A DNA stretch of 64,000 bases from the NCBI RefSeq assembly GCF_000471905.2, contig NW_006499912.1:5529180-5593179 (forward strand), written 5' to 3'. The notes under the pieces are model-generated. The model did not search any database. It had not been told where the DNA came from and saw nothing but the letters and a program-made list of their open reading frames with translations. This document shows, one piece after another, positions 37,729 to 50,400 of this stretch; the first letter of the stretch is position 1, and the number at the start of each line of letters is the position of its first letter. The DNA comes from Amborella trichopoda (Eukaryota > Streptophyta > Magnoliopsida > Amborellales > Amborellaceae). The position numbers and the translations under genes were made by a program.

Positions 37729-40700
37729 TTACGGGTGGTATTTTCTAAGATACATAGCATTGATAGGGTCGTTGAGCTCGCACCCCTCCTGATTCTTGAT
37801 CTTGTAAGAATTTCCTGCATGCACTCGGGTGACCACTAGCGGCCCCTCCCAATTAGGTTTGAACTTACCTAACGGCTGTGGGTTTGCAGGAGTGGAAGAT
37901 TTTCTTGAATACCATGTCTCCTGCCCTCTCGCTTCTACGTTGATAGCAACAATATTTTGTGTTGCTCGTAGTCGTCTTTCATCCAAATTAATGAGGGCAG
38001 TGATTCGTGCTTCGATCTTTTGTTCATCATCTGAATCTTTATGAATAAACACTCAAAGAGACGATATCTCATCTTCAATGGGTAATACTGCTTCCATACC
38101 TACACCAATGAGTATAGGGTCATGCCAGCAAGAGTCTTCTCAACTGTCCGGTAGGCCCATAGCGTGTCATTTTAGCTTTTCATATCAATATTTGCCACCT
38201 TATATTATTCTCTCTATAATTATGAGAAGTCCTTTGTTTATAGCCTCTGCTTGTCCATTTCCTTGAGGGTAGTAAGGTGTAGAGAATTTCTATGTTATCT
38301 TAAACTTTTTGCACACCTTAGAGACCTTTTCATCTTTGAGATTTGATCCATTGTCAGTAATGATTGACTCAGGAACATCGAATCTGAATACAATATTGTT
38401 CTTTATGGAATGGGCAACATGTTGTCCCTCAATTTTGACAAATGATGCGGCCGCTACCCTATTGGTGAAGTACTATGTAGCCGTTAATATAAAACGGTGA
38501 CCATTTGAGGCTTTCGGGGAGATCATTCTAATGATATCAAGACCCCACATGGCAAAGGGCCATACAGGCAGTGTTGAGTTGAGTGGTACAGACGGTGCAT
38601 GGATGAGGTCTCCATAAAGCTAAAATTTGGGACTCCAACAATCTTCAGCCATGGCGGTCCAGTAATAGCCATGATGCCTGATTTTCTGAGCTAAGGCGGC
38701 TACGCCAGAATGACCTACTTCACTGTGTAACTCTGTCAGTACTTGGTCAATTTTTGGCTTATCAAGACACCGTAGAATGATGCTATCGAAAGACTTTTTG
38801 AGCAGGAGATCACCTCTTATTAAGAATCCCATAGAAAACCTTCGAAGGGCTTCTTTATCCTTTTTGGAGTCTCCTTCAGGGTACAACTCATCTTTCAGAA
38901 AGAACAAAACATCGTGGAACCATGGTTTTACCTTAACTAGCGCATATGAAGCCACGTATCATTTTCTTGTTCTGTTTCTTCTTCGATCCTTGGTGGGGAA
39001 GGATCATGTTTGTTCTTAACATAGAATGACAGCGTCGTGATTTCTGGAGGAATATCAACCATTGAAGCAAGGGTCGCAAGGGCGTCGGCGAACCGATTAT
39101 TTTCCCCAGTTACATGCTGAAAGGTGATTTTCTTGAAATATGGGATCATCTTTTCCACCTTTTCTTGATATGACTTGAGTTTTTCTTCTTTCATCTTTTA
39201 AATCCCTTGAACTTGGTTTATGACGAGTAAGGAGTCACTAATCATTCGTATTTATTGGATTTTCATTTCCATGGCTTTCTCGAGCCCGACTATAAACGCT
39301 TCATATTCAGCAAGGTTATTGGTACATGGGAAATTCAATCTGATGGCTGTTGGCATTAAAATCTTCTCGCATCAATTGTGATGTGGTTCTTATTAGGGAG
39401 ATCCGTATTAATGGGAGTGTTATCTAGTAGTACGTGTTCAGCTAAGTGGTCAGCAATGGCTTGTCCTTTGATCGATTTTTTAGTAACATATTCGATCTTG
39501 AACTCGCTCAATAACAATCTCCACTTTGCCAAACGTTCGTTCAGGACTGGTCTCCAATAGATACTTGAGGGAGTCTATTTTTTAAGACGAGCTTGACTAA
39601 ATGAGATAATACATAGTCTCTTAACTTCTGCATGGCCCACACAAGCATCAAGCAATGCTTCTCCACATCCGTATACCTTGTCTCATAATCCACCATAGTC
39701 TTGTTGATGTAATATATTGTTTGTTCTTTTCCATGGTCATCGTATTGTCCTAACATTGCCCTCATGGTCTTGTCTCTCACTGACAATATATAGGAACATG
39801 GGTTTGTCTGAACTAGGAGGATTAATGATGGGAGGTTTGGTGAGGTACTCTTTGATTTGATCAAATGCTTCTTGGAACTCATTATCCCATATGAATGAGG
39901 TATCTTTCTTGAGCAGTTTATTAAACGGCACGTACTTGTCTGCTAGTTGTGAAATGAAACGTCTTATGGCTTGTATGCGACCTTACAGCCCACGAATTTT
40001 TCTGATGTTTCGGGGAGAGGGCATTTCAATGATGGCTCGTATTTTGGACGGGTCCACCTCAATGCCTCTTTGGCTTACTATAAAGTCTAGTAATTTGCCG
40101 GATTCAACCCCAAAGGCACATTTTTGCATATTTAGTTTGAGTTGATGTTTTCAGAGCCTTTTGAAAATGGTTCTCAGGTTGGTGAGATGATTAGGCCTAG
40201 TATTCGACTTGACCAGAATGTCGCTGACATAGTCTTCCATGATGGTGTGCATTAAGTCATGGAAGATGCTAGTCATTGCCCGTTGATAAGTTGCTCCTGC
40301 ATTTTTTAAGTTGAAAGGCATGATTTTGTAGCAGTAAGTTCCCCATTGCGTTATGAACGAAGTCTTGGTCTGGTCTTCTTCTACCACAAAGATCTGATTG
40401 TAGCCTGAGAAGCCATTTATGAATGACAACATCTTGTGCTCCACAGTGTTGTCGACCAAGGCATCTATGTTTGGTAATGGAAAATTGTCCTTTTGGCATG
40501 TCTTGTTGAGGTCTCTATAGTCAACATAAACTCGGATCCTCCCGTCTTTCTTGGGTACGATCACTATGTTGGCCAACCATTCTGAGTAATCGACGGGGGT
40601 AATGAACTTCGCTTTGAGCAACTTGTTAATTTATTCTTTTTAATTTTGAGCTCAAGGTGGGTCTTCTGACGTCGGAGTTTCTGCCTTACAGGCTTGTCCC

Positions 40701-43700
40701 CTACCTTGAATATTAAGTGATGTTGCGCCAATGTGGGATCCAACCCTGACATATCATCGTATGACCAGGCGAAGACATCGCGATATTCTTTGAGAAATAA
40801 AATCATATTTTACCACTCATCAGGAGATAAGGAAGTTCCAATCTTGCTTAACCTTGGGTCCTTCTCAGTTCCTAGGTTTATGTCGATCGTCTCTTTGATG
40901 ATAGTCGTTGGGTCACCATTGAACCGCTTCTTGAATTGCTCAATATGGGAAGTGAGTTCCTTGGGTTGAGGGATTTCTTCAAACTCTTAGCTCTCTTGAT
41001 CTTCGTCTTGGTCATCCAATTCGTCATCTTGGGTATTGTGCACCGTTATCGGGTTATCTTGAGTGTTCGCCGATGTTTAAATTTCCTTTTCATTATTATT
41101 AGTTTTATCCTTTTTTGATTTTTCAATGGTTTTTCAAATAAAATAAGAGGTGTCCCTTATGGGACTCGCGAGAGAAATGTGGGGACTTGACGCACAGGGT
41201 GGTTAGATGGCCAACCTACACTGGGACTTGAAGGTGCGACTGGTATGCTTCCAGCGATTCTCGAGATAGGGGAGTGATCGACTAATTTCGTTCTTGGGTT
41301 TGGATTGGTGGATGAGCACGCTTGGCTGTGTTAGAGCTGATTGTGCATACCTTCAAATCCAGGTCAGCAAAAAGGTTTTCAATTCCTAGTTCTTGTGTGT
41401 GCTGAGATGTGGAAGAAGAGTTATTTCCCGTTGGGGATTCAAGGATCACCTTAAGCCATTTTGAAGGACGGGCATCGACAGGATCGAGGCTTTGAATACC
41501 TCAAGATACAAAGCCCAGATAGCTTGAAGGCTTCATCCGGCTTTGTAATAAGGTGAGAGAACACTCGAGACCTCTTCGATCTTGGTTTTCAGTTTTGGCA
41601 TCAAATGATTCAAAAATTGCCTCCGTTACGCCTTGCCCTTGACTACCCAAGCCTTGACCAGGTTGGAAGCCTTGGGAGAAGAGCATGTGCCAAGCTTCAA
41701 GGCACTCGAAACCGTATCGATGTTGACGTTGGATAATGTCATCCATCGATGCAGAAGTTTGAAATTTTGAGGAACAGGGTCACCGGCCTCTAGGCGTAAG
41801 GTGGCACAATCGGCTTGCCCGAAGGAAGCGAGCAGGATTTCTCCGTGCTCGACTCCTACAACTAGCTTCTCGTTATGTATTATAGGATTGAGAAAAGTAG
41901 CACATACTTTTGCGACACCGTTTTTAGGTGGAAATTTGAGGCATTGATGGAGTGTAGAGGCGACCATGAGGTTTTCATACAACCATGGTCTTCTTAACAG
42001 CATGTTGAAAGGAGGTTTTATGTCCAAGACATAAAACTTTATCACTTGGACGGTAGGGCTGATCTTGACTTCAACTTGTCTTTTGGTTCCGTCGTATGTA
42101 GCGATAATTAGTGGACATGGCTCAAAGTCATCCGAGCTTTTGCCTATCTGCTTCACAGTTTGCATAGGGCATATATTTAAGGATGCCCCATTATCAATAA
42201 GCACTCTTCGTATCTCATATCCTTATATGAAGACGGTGATGTGCAGAGGTTGGACGTGAAATCGATTGAAGCTAGCTAGGATGTCATCATTTGTGAACAT
42301 GATTGGCGTTGATGTCATCAGCTGGTTGACCATTTCACACAACTCTTCCAGCTGTGTGTTGCTCGGGATGTGTGTCTTGGCAAGGGCCTTCTCGATATGG
42401 GCTCTATGTGCTGGTGAATTCGTGAGTAGCTTCAAGATGGAGATTTGAGTCGGGATCTTCCCTAGATGAGTTGGTAGATTGTAGATGGTTGCAGATCCTT
42501 GAATTTCCTTGTTTGGCTCGTGATCTACGACCCCCACTGGTTGTTTGGCTTTTGAGGTATTTCAAATTCTTTCATCGAGAGTATCGACCATCCATTGAAT
42601 GGGTTTGAACACTTGGCCTCTTCGGGTTAAGGAGTTGACCTCGCCAGCCTAAAGCTCGATAGGCAGCCCTAGTAAGAGTAATGAGAGACTTTGGGGTGTT
42701 GGCCCCTTTTTTGGAAGATGACGCATTTTCATTAGTCCTTACCATATCAATCTCTAGTGTATCATCTTCATCATATCGATCCCATTTGGGAAGGTTATCG
42801 AGGTTTGGAGATAAAGGGCTTCCTCTTAAGAGGCTCAAAAGATCTTCTTCAGGCTCTTGAAAGTGATTATCACAACCTAATATGAACTGACTGGGATCCT
42901 CCTTTTCGCCTCCACACTCAATCATGTGAATGAAAACGTTATCTTTCCAGTTGTCTTGAGCTCCTGGCTTTTCGGTCATTGTGATCATAATTTTTAGGGA
43001 GAGGATTTGTGAAGATACCCATCTTTTGATTAGGCTGTTCGACATATTGATTTCTAGGTGCAACAATGATGTCTCCCCTATTGATTAACCCTTGAATCAC
43101 CCATTTCAAATATATACAGTTTTGAATATCATGAGCATGGATTTGATTCCATTTTGACCACCTGCTTTTATCCGTGACTTGAAATGGTGGTTCAGATGGT
43201 GGCGGGAGATAAACCACATTCTTAGCTAAGAGTAATTTCAACACTTTTTCTAATGGGTCTTTGAGAGGGGTAAAATTATCCTCTCGCCTTTGGTTATTAT
43301 TTTGAGCGTTGGCTCTAAGTTGATTTTGATTGTGATTGTTGCGTTGAACAGCTGAACCTTGGGCCGATCTGTTAACAACGATCTCATTAACCTGACCGGA
43401 AGCATTCCCCTTGTTTTTGTTCTTATTTTGGGGAGCTGTTATCGGCTTGTTGTCGGGCTCAATGGTGAGGGGTGTCCCTCTGACCCTTTCATGTCGTGCC
43501 ACTCGCTCGAGCATGGAGTCGAAAGAGTGGGGGATAAGACCTTGGCTGAAGAAGGTCGTATACTCGGAAACAACATTCTTTAAGACTATGGAGATCTTAG
43601 CTGGGTCTGTAAGTGGGCATTTTATGTCTCGCATTGCCCCCTCGCGGAATCTACCGATGAAATTCTCCAAGGATTCTCCTTGGTTTTGTTTTGTTGCACT

Positions 43701-44640
43701 GAGTTAGCCCAGGGAGAGAGGTCTTGGTATCGACCCGCAATAGTGAGAGACGAATAGGTTGAACATTTCGTCTGGAGTGATGTGTGGTCGAGCGAAAATT
43801 GTTCTACGATACCAGTTCAAGGCCTCACCGGTCAATGTTTGTGAAAAGATGACCTTTAGTTGGCTAGGCCTGTCTTGCAAAGCTCGAACGGAGAGGAGAT
43901 ACATGTTGACATGAGTATCTGGATTGCTCTTCCCATTGAACTTGTTTCTAAATTCTGGGACGGCAAATCCTAGGGGAAGGTCTTTCATGCCTCCAAGGGT
44001 CTCATGAACATAGGCCTTTGGGGGTAGAATTTCAGGCATGCCCATTCTTACAAGCATATCCTGCATTGCTTTTAAGGTGTCTTCTTGTTGAGTATTTGGC
44101 ATGACAGTAGGCCCACTAGTTGGTGGGTTCTCAAGCGTAGATTGATAAGTTGAAACTTGGGGTATATGTTGGCCTGCATGGGTCCGAGATTGATGAGCTG
44201 CAGTCACGACGACGGTTTGATACATTGGTGCCTGAGGGGCGTACTGACCCCATAGGTATCGCCACCGGTTGCAGAAATTGCACGGTTTGTTGGACCGGAT
44301 GAACCAGAGGGAAAAATTGAAGAATCGGTTGTGCTAAGGGTTGACCTATACCACTAACTTGGTTTGGGATCGGCCTGTAAGCTAGGGCATGAACATTGTA
44401 ATAGGTCAACTAAACTTTTGAGGGCAGCTTGGATGCCTATCTCGCCTAAGGCGGTTTGAGTCGACACCTTTGCTTCGTACAGTGTTCAGGACATTATGAG
44501 CTATGCTATGGTCGCTCGAGGTTGGGTTAGATCCCCTAAACCTAGGTGGGTCTTGGTTTTGAGATGGTTGCACCTCAGAGTTATATTGGTTCGAGTTACG
44601 AGAATTGGCTTTAGATGTTGCATGAATTTCTTCCCTCACT
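37729..44640 (-). pseudogene. gag-pol fossil of the inner Gypsy element
   Basis: Read on the - strand, the domain order is gag (about 44600-43000, with a retrotrans_gag block containing LKVIFSQTLTGEALNWY), an aspartic protease (about 42200-41850, LIDNGASLNICPM), a glycine-rich GFQPGQGLGSQGQG segment resembling a G-patch (about 41700-41600), reverse transcriptase (about 40620-40150, VPKKDGRIRVYVDYRDLN), RNase H (about 39900-39540), a second RNase H-like domain (about 39370-38940, HVTGENNRFADALATLA), integrase zinc finger and core (about 38960-38100, TDNGSNLKDE) and the integrase C-terminal part (to about 37729). It is dead, with roughly ten breaks. Confidence 0.85.
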
Positions 44641-44919
44641 CGACTTCTACTTTGGTTGCCTAAAATCCCCTATAAAACGACGCCTGGTTGGACTCCCTGA
44701 CTAGTCAAGGTTTTTTGAGCGAAGCCTGCTTTTCGGGCCACATAGATCTCAGGATTAGGAGTGGATGCTTGGGACTCTACCTCTAATTTGGGCATTGGAT
44801 AATGGATTATCCTGAGGTCTGTCGATAACTCCAAGGGATTGAAACATACTGGTCGTCCTTAAGTTTGGGCAGGTTAGGCTTAGAGTTAGCCGTAGAGCAG
44901 TCATCATGGTCGCCTTGAA

Positions 44920-45240
44920 TGACTGATATGGTGATTGCTTTTGGCTGGGTTCTAAAATCTAGACTTAGGTAAGATCTAAACTTGACGGCTTAGGGCAAAC
45001 CTAGCCTGACACTAGGGGAAAAAACCTTAGCTAATACCTAAGTTAAGACTAGACTGGAACTTAGACTTACTTGACTCTGGATTTTGGTTAAGAACCTGAA
45101 CTAGGGTAGGCATAGTCTAACTCTAGAGGCAACTCTTAAGCTTAGATCTATGCTAGAACCTAGACTACGATCTAGACTAGATGGTACACGAGTCTCGGCT
45201 CGAATCAAGAGTGGGTCTAAGTTTGGAGGGGTAAGTAACC
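44920..45240 (-). repeat. CTAG-rich degenerate repeats in the leader of the inner Gypsy fossil
   Basis: Short repeated strings such as CTAGACTTAGG, CCTAGACTAC and TCTAGACTAG crowd this untranslated part between gag and the 5' LTR. The outer element has a longer version at 50300-51780. Confidence 0.5.
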
Positions 45241-45504
45241 TTAATGTAATTTTTTCTTTTTTATCTTTTTAATTTTGATGAAACACAGTTAAACTAAGCA
45301 TAGTGAAAGCAGAGAAAATATGATTTCAGTCAAAATTAACAAACTAAAATAAAATCAAATGGGCAGAAACAGAACAGATCTATTTGAAGTAAAATACTTT
45401 TTTTTTATATTTTTAAAAGTTTTATTTTGGATAAAAAATTGATCAACAGGGAGTCAAAAGTCCCCGGAATGGTCCTGTGGGGTCCCATAATTTCTCTGGG
45501 ACAC

Positions 45505-45600
45505 TTGCAAATGGGTGACACGGGTGGTGTCGCCCAGGCGGCACTACTGGTGTCGCCCTTGTAGGGTGGGCGACACGGCTAGTGTCGCGTAAAATATTAC
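45505..45600. repeat. GTGTCGCCC inverted/direct repeat cluster in the Gypsy leader
   Basis: GGGTGGTGTCGCCC, CTGGTGTCGCCC, GGGCGACAC and GCTAGTGTCGCG lie within about 95 bp; another GTGTCGCCT follows near 45877. They could form stems in the RNA leader. Confidence 0.5.
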
Positions 45601-46040
45601 TATTATTTTTATATTTTTTATATTTTATCTTGTTAATATTGATGAAATAATACTAATTTAAACTTAGAATAAACAAGAAATAAAAATATTTACGAAGAAA
45701 TAAATTAAAATAAAGAAAACTACAAAAGCCTAGATTGAATTGAAAAATATTTTTTTTGTAGTTTTAAAAATTTTATTTTGATCTGAATGTTTTTGTAAAA
45801 TCACAAAAGAGTCCCTAGAACAGATTCACAAAGTTTCAGAGGTTTCTGAGACCTTTGAATTTGGGCGACATTGGGAGTGTCGCCTAGAAGAAGCACGGTT
45901 TCACAGCATCGAAACCCTGGATTCTGGTCACAGTAGACTTTTGAGACCTTTTATGACTGAAACCAATGAAAAACAGTGAATAAAAATCATATTTTGAAGC
46001 TTGGATCAAGCTCGAAATAGCCCCACGGTGGGCGCCAAAC

Positions 46041-47241
46041 CTTTTATGATAAAAATCTGTCAGATCTTTCGATGAAGATCTCTCGAATTTTAACACCTTA
46101 AAATAATAAGAAATATATAAATAAATTCGTAGAGAAAGTGGGATATATCAAATTCAGTTCTGAGGCCAGATTTGCCTTAACATGAGCAGATCTATCATCA
46201 GATCTGTGGCAAAGCCAGCATAATCCAGAGCATTAAAATACGATTTTTAAGACAAGTTAACAGATAAAAAATAAATAAAAGAAGCAAAACAGTAAAAAAA
46301 AGAAGAAAGAGAGAGGAAGGAATGATACCAAACAGGGTCGGATAGCCCGGAATTCTCGAGCCTTTGAGGGGTCACCCGTATCAGAACCGATCATCTTTGC
46401 CTTTCTAATTCGGATATTGACCAGTAAATCTCTGGTGTAAAGGGATTAGATCTAGGGTTGTTGTGCCTTAATTCTAGTTCTGATTTAGGATTTTTTTGCT
46501 TTAGGTCTAGGTTTTCTCCTTCTTGGGGGTTACGACTTCAGGAGATTAGGGTTTCTATCTTCTCTAGGGTTTTCAACTATAGATTTTTCTAAAGCTGTCG
46601 GTCTTTCTCGGGGTCTGGAGGAGATTTTCCTTAGTTTTCTAAGGGTTTTGTGATCGCCAAAGGCTGAATATGAATTTTGAGATTTTTTCTAATTTTTTGG
46701 GAATTTTCCTAAATTTTTAGGAATTTTCTAAGGGGTTTTACAATTTTTGGATAATTTTCTTAATTTCAGGAATTTTCTAAGGTTTTTTGGTCTCTTTTTC
46801 TCTCCCTTTTTGGTTTAGGGAGCGAGCGGATTTATAAAATTCAATTAGTGATTTTTTCTAAATCATTTGGAGTTTTTTCGGAATTTTTTTAATTTATCTT
46901 GAAGTTTTAGCCTTATCTAATTAAAAAAAACACGTTTACTGCATCATCCGATGCGTTGAATGCATCATTAGCCCACATATGGGCCTGTCGGGTCTGTTAC
47001 TGCCCGGCTCGCGGCCCGACAGTTGGGTCTCATAAGGATTAAATTGTCATTTATTATATTGTTTTATCCGTAGGTCCGATTCAGACAATTCTTGGACCGT
47101 TGGAAAGCTCTTGGCTTCTACTTCAAATTGCGATAGGATTTGGATAGTTTTGGGGTAATTAAATTGGATCTACTAGGATAATGTGGTACTAAGGGTTCAG
47201 AAAACAATAGAATTTGCCAGATTTAAAATGGGGTGTCTACA
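46041..47241 (-). repeat. 5' LTR of the inner Gypsy fossil
   Basis: Matches the 3' LTR at 33843-35073. Ends GGGTGTCTACA, followed directly by the target duplication ATGAG. The inner edge next to the primer-binding site is diverged, so that boundary is within a few bases. Confidence 0.8.
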
Positions 47242-47249
47242 ATGAGCAT

Positions 47250-50200
47250 GTCAAGTTCTTATTTGAATCTTCAGGACGAGGAATCATCAAGTGTTCCGTT
47301 ATCTTCTAACCTCAGCTCTTGTATTTCAATACAAATGAGAGTTCTCTGGAGTTTTCAAGCAAAACAAAGTCTTAGAGAACATATGATACTGCCCCTGAGT
47401 GCTTAGAATATCTTTGGATTTCCAATTTTGTCCCTCCACCACTTACTTTTTGAAGTTTCGATGATCAAGGTTATTAACCATGTTCTATCAGGCTAACGCT
47501 CATTTTTTTTTTTTTTTTTTAAGACCATTTTGACTCAAGAAAAGGACTTTGGAGAAGAGATGAAGAGACATGACTTTCTTCTTCTTTTTTTTCGTCGTCC
47601 TAGGATCCCTTTCTAGTGTTCAGCCCAGTAGCATTTTTTTCTAATGCTTGGCATTTTATTTCGGATTTTTCAGCCAGCGGATTTCTTTTTTATTTATTTT
47701 TCATCACCCTGGGATCCCTTTTGGGTGTTCAGACTTATTGTTTTTTTTTTTTTCAACACTTGGGGTTCCTTTCTGATTTTTAGCTCAATGGATTTCTTTT
47801 TTTAAATTATTTTTGAAGAAGAAGACGATGATGAAGGAAGAGGAGGAGGAGGAAGAAGAAGAGTCAATGGTGCCATCGGTTTTTTTTTTTTGGCAATTCG
47901 TCCTAAGATCATGTAGGAATTCGATCATCTTTCCCTTCTCCAAATGGCAGGGAGGTTCTGATATCGATTATCTTCTGATTTCCCTTACCTTAGGTTGGCA
48001 TCCAATATCTCTTTAATAATGGTTGTTGAATTTTTGTTGAACTCTTCCTTTGAACTGCTCCACTTGAACCTTGCTTTTCAGATTGAGAAACACTCTCAGT
48101 TTCCTAGTCCCTCAATTTTTTGCTTGAACAGACATGCTCATTAAGTTTTCTCTATTAATAGGATAATTTATGTTACTCATTAGGCATTAATGCCTTTGGA
48201 AGTATGAGACATGAATGTCCCATTTGGTTATTTACAAGGGGTGAGTGATCACCCAATCCTTTTCGATTGTCTTTTTATTCCAAACTGTGTTTCTTTTCAA
48301 GAGTTAATTCCATAGTAGGCTCTTTCTCAGTGTTTAAGCTCAGGTGAGACTCTCGCACAAGAAGAATGATTGAATTAAGATTTGATGGCCTAATGGCATG
48401 TTGGGAGTTAACAAATAGAGGCTCAATTTCATCAACAATCCCTGTCGTGTTCTCTTCATGAGAGGAGACTGCCTGTACTGAGTAGTTTGATGAACTTGCC
48501 TCTACAGAGTCTTCTGTTCTGTTAGGAACTTGTTCTTCATGAGAAAAACTTACTTGATATGGGGGTGCCCGGGTTATTGGAGTTGTGCTTATGTCATTAA
48601 TGACTTCTAGAGAGTCTACCTTTTGAGGAGGTAACATGATTTGATTTTTAATATCTAGCTCTTCATCCAAATTGGTGGATAATTCAAAAAATATTGCAAA
48701 GGTGGTTCGGGAGGTCCCATTAGAACTTTTAGAAGGTCATCTTTCCTTAGTGGTTTTGGTTCTCGACATGATAAGTCTTCTTCAAAAATTTGTTCTTTGT
48801 TTCCTCGTGAATAATTATCCTCGAACTACCCTTGTCTCCATGATTCTAAGAATCACTAGTTTTGGAGCCTTGACCACGCATATGCTTGGGTTAATCTCAG
48901 ATCCCTTTTGAGTTTAATTCACCATCCCACTCGTATGGGTCATCTTTTATCACATTCACTTGAAATGACAAGTTAAAAGGATCGTTAATAGGAGTGAATT
49001 TCCTTGGCATGAAAAAGTTTTAGACTCTTCTTGGCTGATTTACAGAAGGATCGCTTTTCTCAATCAAGTTTACCTTGATCAAGTTCACCTCTCCTTCCTG
49101 AGAGGGTTCCTCGCTAGTCAAGTCCTCATTCCCTTCTCCTTCTTGTGGATGGTCGACTATCATTAGGTTACGAAAGACTCTGGCTTCATCCTCCTTGACT
49201 TGTTCATATCACGATACTCTTTCAAGCATAACGTCAAACGAGTAAGGGATCGTCTTCTTGCCAAAGAATGTGATAAATTCAGGGGTCATGTTCTCTAATG
49301 ATTTGCCTACCTTCGTAGATTCAAGAAATGGAGTTTCAACGACTCACGTAGCAGCCTCTCTGAATCTTGTTATAAAATCAAAAGGAGACTCGCCTGACTT
49401 TTGTTTGGTGGATGTTAACTCACTAAAGGTGAGGGGCCTTGGTCTTCCCCTACAATAACATGAAGAAAATTGTCTGAGCTTTTCATCAGAAGTTGTCTGA
49501 GAGTTATTCTTCATGAATTTTTGGTGCCACATCAGGGGCTCTCTTGATAAGCTATGCAAGAACATGACCTTAAGTTGGTTAGGCAAGTCTCATAGTGTAT
49601 GTACAATTAACATATAGGCGTTGACATGTGCCTCAAGGTCTTCTCTCTCAAAAAATTTGTTTATGAATTGTGGCATCACAAACCCTCAGGTAGATCTTCA
49701 AGGTGTCCTAGAGTGTCTTGTATATAGGCTTTAGGAGCTGAGAAATCCTAAATTCTCATTCTCTCTAAAGAGTCTTAGAGGTGTTTCATATTGGTGAATT
49801 GAGTCGTTGGTATAACGGTGACCTAGCTTGGTTGCATGGTATGTTGAACTCGGATTTATGATATGTGGCTTGTATAGATTGGTTGTTGGGCCCATGTAGT
49901 ACGTTGCCCCAAGGATTGAGCCTGGGAAATGTGTTGAACTTCGTGTATCGGTTGTCGGCCTATAGACTCACTCGATTTGAATTGGGTTAGAGCAGACCTG
50001 TCGCCCGGAGTTTGGACTACGTGGCCACACAAGAAGCCCTGTAGGATAGGATCACCACTTAACTGGGATGGATGACTCGAGCTGCTATGATGACTAGATC
50101 TCTAACCTTGGGCAGTGAGATCGCATGTCCCTGACCTTGACTAGATGATCTAACCCTAGGGTTAGGATATTCTCTTGCCCCAACAATGGACTGGAAGAGT

Positions 50201-50400
50201 GAAGGGAGGCCATAACTATTGCTAGATGGAGTCTACCTTTGAGGTAATCCTGGACTCGAGTGATGACTAGAGTTAGACCCATGGGCGGAGTTGATTGGAT
50301 TAGCAAGCTAGCAGCCTTAGGGTTCTCGTGGTTTGAGCCAACAATTTAGGCATGAGTTATAGCTTGAGCTTTTGACCTAATCTACTTGGATTGACTATAT
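47250..50400 (-). pseudogene. gag and linker fossil of the outer Gypsy element
   Basis: The - strand block LKVMFLHSLSREPLMWHQKF near 49500-49570 aligns with LKVIFSQTLTGEALNWYRR of the inner gag, and further gag-type text follows (SPFDFITRFREAA). The part at 47940-48900 resembles the linker that, in the inner element, lies between protease and RT. Broken, with many breaks. No RT or integrase text was found between here and the inner insertion. Confidence 0.6.

Larger units (their letters stand above)
33843..47241 (-). mobile_element. inner Ty3/Gypsy fossil (Tat-like by domains), 13.4 kb, nested
   Basis: Flanked on both sides by ATGAG (33838-33842 and 47242-47246), a perfect 5-bp target duplication. 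LTRs: 33843-35073 (3' LTR) and about 46041-47241 (5' LTR), each about 1.2 kb and by eye roughly 80-90% identical, so the insertion is not recent. A probable primer-binding site (read on the - strand, GGTTTGGCGCCCACCG) follows the 5' LTR near 46025-46043. A purine-rich tract lies next to the 3' LTR. Gag-pol is present in the usual order but broken, with roughly ten breaks. Long tandem arrays lie between pol and the 3' LTR. The extra RNase H-like domain before the integrase and the large size fit the Tat/Ogre-like branch; this placement is inferred. Confidence 0.85.

Noticed and set aside
43359-43707. Plus-strand open frames within the Gypsy gag region, and others at 37829-38500 and 38777-39560
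   Set aside because: They are shadows of the - strand gag-pol fossil, whose translation carries the real domain signatures.
45505-45600. The GTGTCGCCC cluster as a protein-binding operator or a structured RNA switch
   Set aside because: It lies in the dead leader of a Gypsy fossil and the words are only loosely spaced, so it is listed as a repeat without assigned function.
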